A program made the translations under genes and the position numbers. The notes under the pieces are model-generated. The model ran no database searches, had not been told where the DNA came from, and worked only from the letters and a program-made list of their open reading frames with translations. This document shows positions 12,760 to 13,248 of a stretch of 13,248 bases of DNA, piece after piece; within the stretch, counting starts at the first letter, position 1; every line of letters begins with the position of its first letter. Source of the DNA: Caldifarciminota bacterium RBG_13_43_14 (GTDB lineage Bacteria; Hydrothermota; Tepidihabitantia; SM23-42); contig MEUM01000074.1 in NCBI GenBank assembly GCA_001771735.1, positions 1 through 13,248 on the forward strand, written 5' to 3'.

Positions 12760-13248
12760 TCTCCGAGCCCGTTTTATCACCGCCGTCATTTTGATCGCAT
12801 TGACTCTACTTGCCCTTTGTATTAAACCCCTGTTATTAGTTTTCACACTCATCTATATAGTTTTTGCGGCAAATGAATATTTCCGTTTATGGCACCGGAA
12901 AGAAATATTCCCGCATACCCTGACTACCTATCTCCCCTGTTTATTGATTCCGGTACTGGTGTATTTTGACATTGATCTTACCGTATCGCTTTTTATCATT
13001 TTCTGCTTTATATTGATAATTTCGGTGCTTCGTTTCCCGGGCGCACGACAGCAACCAAATTTTATTATTGAGATCGCCGCGGCAATATTTGGTATAATAT
13101 ATCTTACCCTGATGCCGTCGACGTTAATCCTGTTACGTAAGATCGGTATTCATATGGCCTTGCTCCCCTTGCTCTTATGTTGGTTATACGATACCTTCGC
13201 TTACATAATAGGTACATTGGTCGGACGCTGGTATCTGGCCAGCAAAAT
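12743..13248 (+). CDS. cdsA: Phosphatidate cytidylyltransferase, N-terminal part, cut by the window edge
   Basis: The frame is open for 168 codons from the ATG at 12743 to the window edge. It starts within the last 17 nt of uppS. The translation begins MGGLSSLRARFITAVILIA and consists of several hydrophobic membrane segments. The segment WLYDTFAYIIGTLVGRWYLASK at the edge matches the CdsA family region (D-T-F-A-Y-x-x-G, then GR/GK and K-x-S-P). The enzyme makes CDP-diacylglycerol from phosphatidate and CTP in the inner membrane, the precursor of phospholipids. The catalytic C-terminal signature lies beyond the window. The uppS-cdsA order supports the call. Confidence 0.88.
   Translation, partial: MGGLSSLRARFITAVILIALTLLALCIKPLLLVFTLIYIVFAANEYFRLWHRKEIFPHTLTTYLPCLLIPVLVYFDIDLTVSLFIIFCFILIISVLRFPGARQQPNFIIEIAAAIFGIIYLTLMPSTLILLRKIGIHMALLPLLLCWLYDTFAYIIGTLVGRWYLASK

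Noticed and set aside
1..13248. CRISPR array or defence system
   Set aside because: No spaced direct repeats of CRISPR length and no recognisable cas, restriction, toxin-antitoxin or abortive-infection gene. The short 7-bp tracts have no spacers.

Overview
The window looks like a fragment of a moderately AT-rich chromosome from an uncultured bacterium, plausibly of the FCB superphylum or a candidate phylum near it such as WOR-3. This rests on three large secreted proteins with a C-terminal domain of the T9SS type A / FlgD-Ig kind (PNPF near its start, PPGVYFVKLQGEN near its end). The assignment is an inference; there is no rRNA or other phylogenetic marker in the window.

Layout. 1-661 (-): 5' part of a gene with a transposase-type helix-turn-helix domain followed by an apparently all-helical region instead of a DDE catalytic core. 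810-5708 (+): three tandem paralogous genes for exported proteins, about 535-545 aa, with Asp-box-like motifs and a shared C-terminal sorting domain; DNA identity between the copies is patchy, as expected from recombination among them. 5709-5966: a spacer with a perfect palindrome, a dispersed-type hairpin repeat and a possible gene remnant. 5967-6497 (+): a small YfcE/MJ0936-type metallophosphoesterase. 6511-7550: a Y1 (RAYT/IS200-like) transposase element bounded by perfect 26-bp inverted repeats, inserted 18 nt from the 3' end of a tRNA-Asp(GTC) gene (7568-7642, -). The transposase frame runs through its right repeat and stops inside the tRNA antisense strand. 7684-8676 (-): aspartate-semialdehyde dehydrogenase. 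8795-11958 (-): an overlapping three-gene operon for an M23 peptidase with a membrane anchor, a CapA-type phosphoesterase and a PQQ-repeat beta-propeller lipoprotein. 12052-13248 (+): uppS and the 5' part of cdsA, divergent from that operon. The right part of the window is thus mostly envelope biogenesis: carrier lipid, phospholipid precursor, peptidoglycan hydrolysis and exported accessory proteins.

The strongest unexpected signal is in the promoters. Six transcription units (the HTH gene, the phosphoesterase, tRNA-Asp, asd, the M23 operon and uppS) have TTGAC[A/T]-N16-TATAAT or TATATT, always with 16 bp between the boxes. For the five protein genes the -10 box ends only 5-11 nt before the start codon, so the mRNAs should be leaderless or have leaders of a few nucleotides. 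The three array genes and the transposase instead have strong GGAGG/AGGAGG ribosome binding sites. A second theme is degenerate short tandem repeats of 7-8 bp period, found inside the sorting-domain coding regions and at the end of the PQQ gene.

I found no CRISPR array, defence island or clearly new multi-gene system. The leaderless promoter pattern, the mosaic secreted-protein array and the transposon/tRNA junction deserve a second look.
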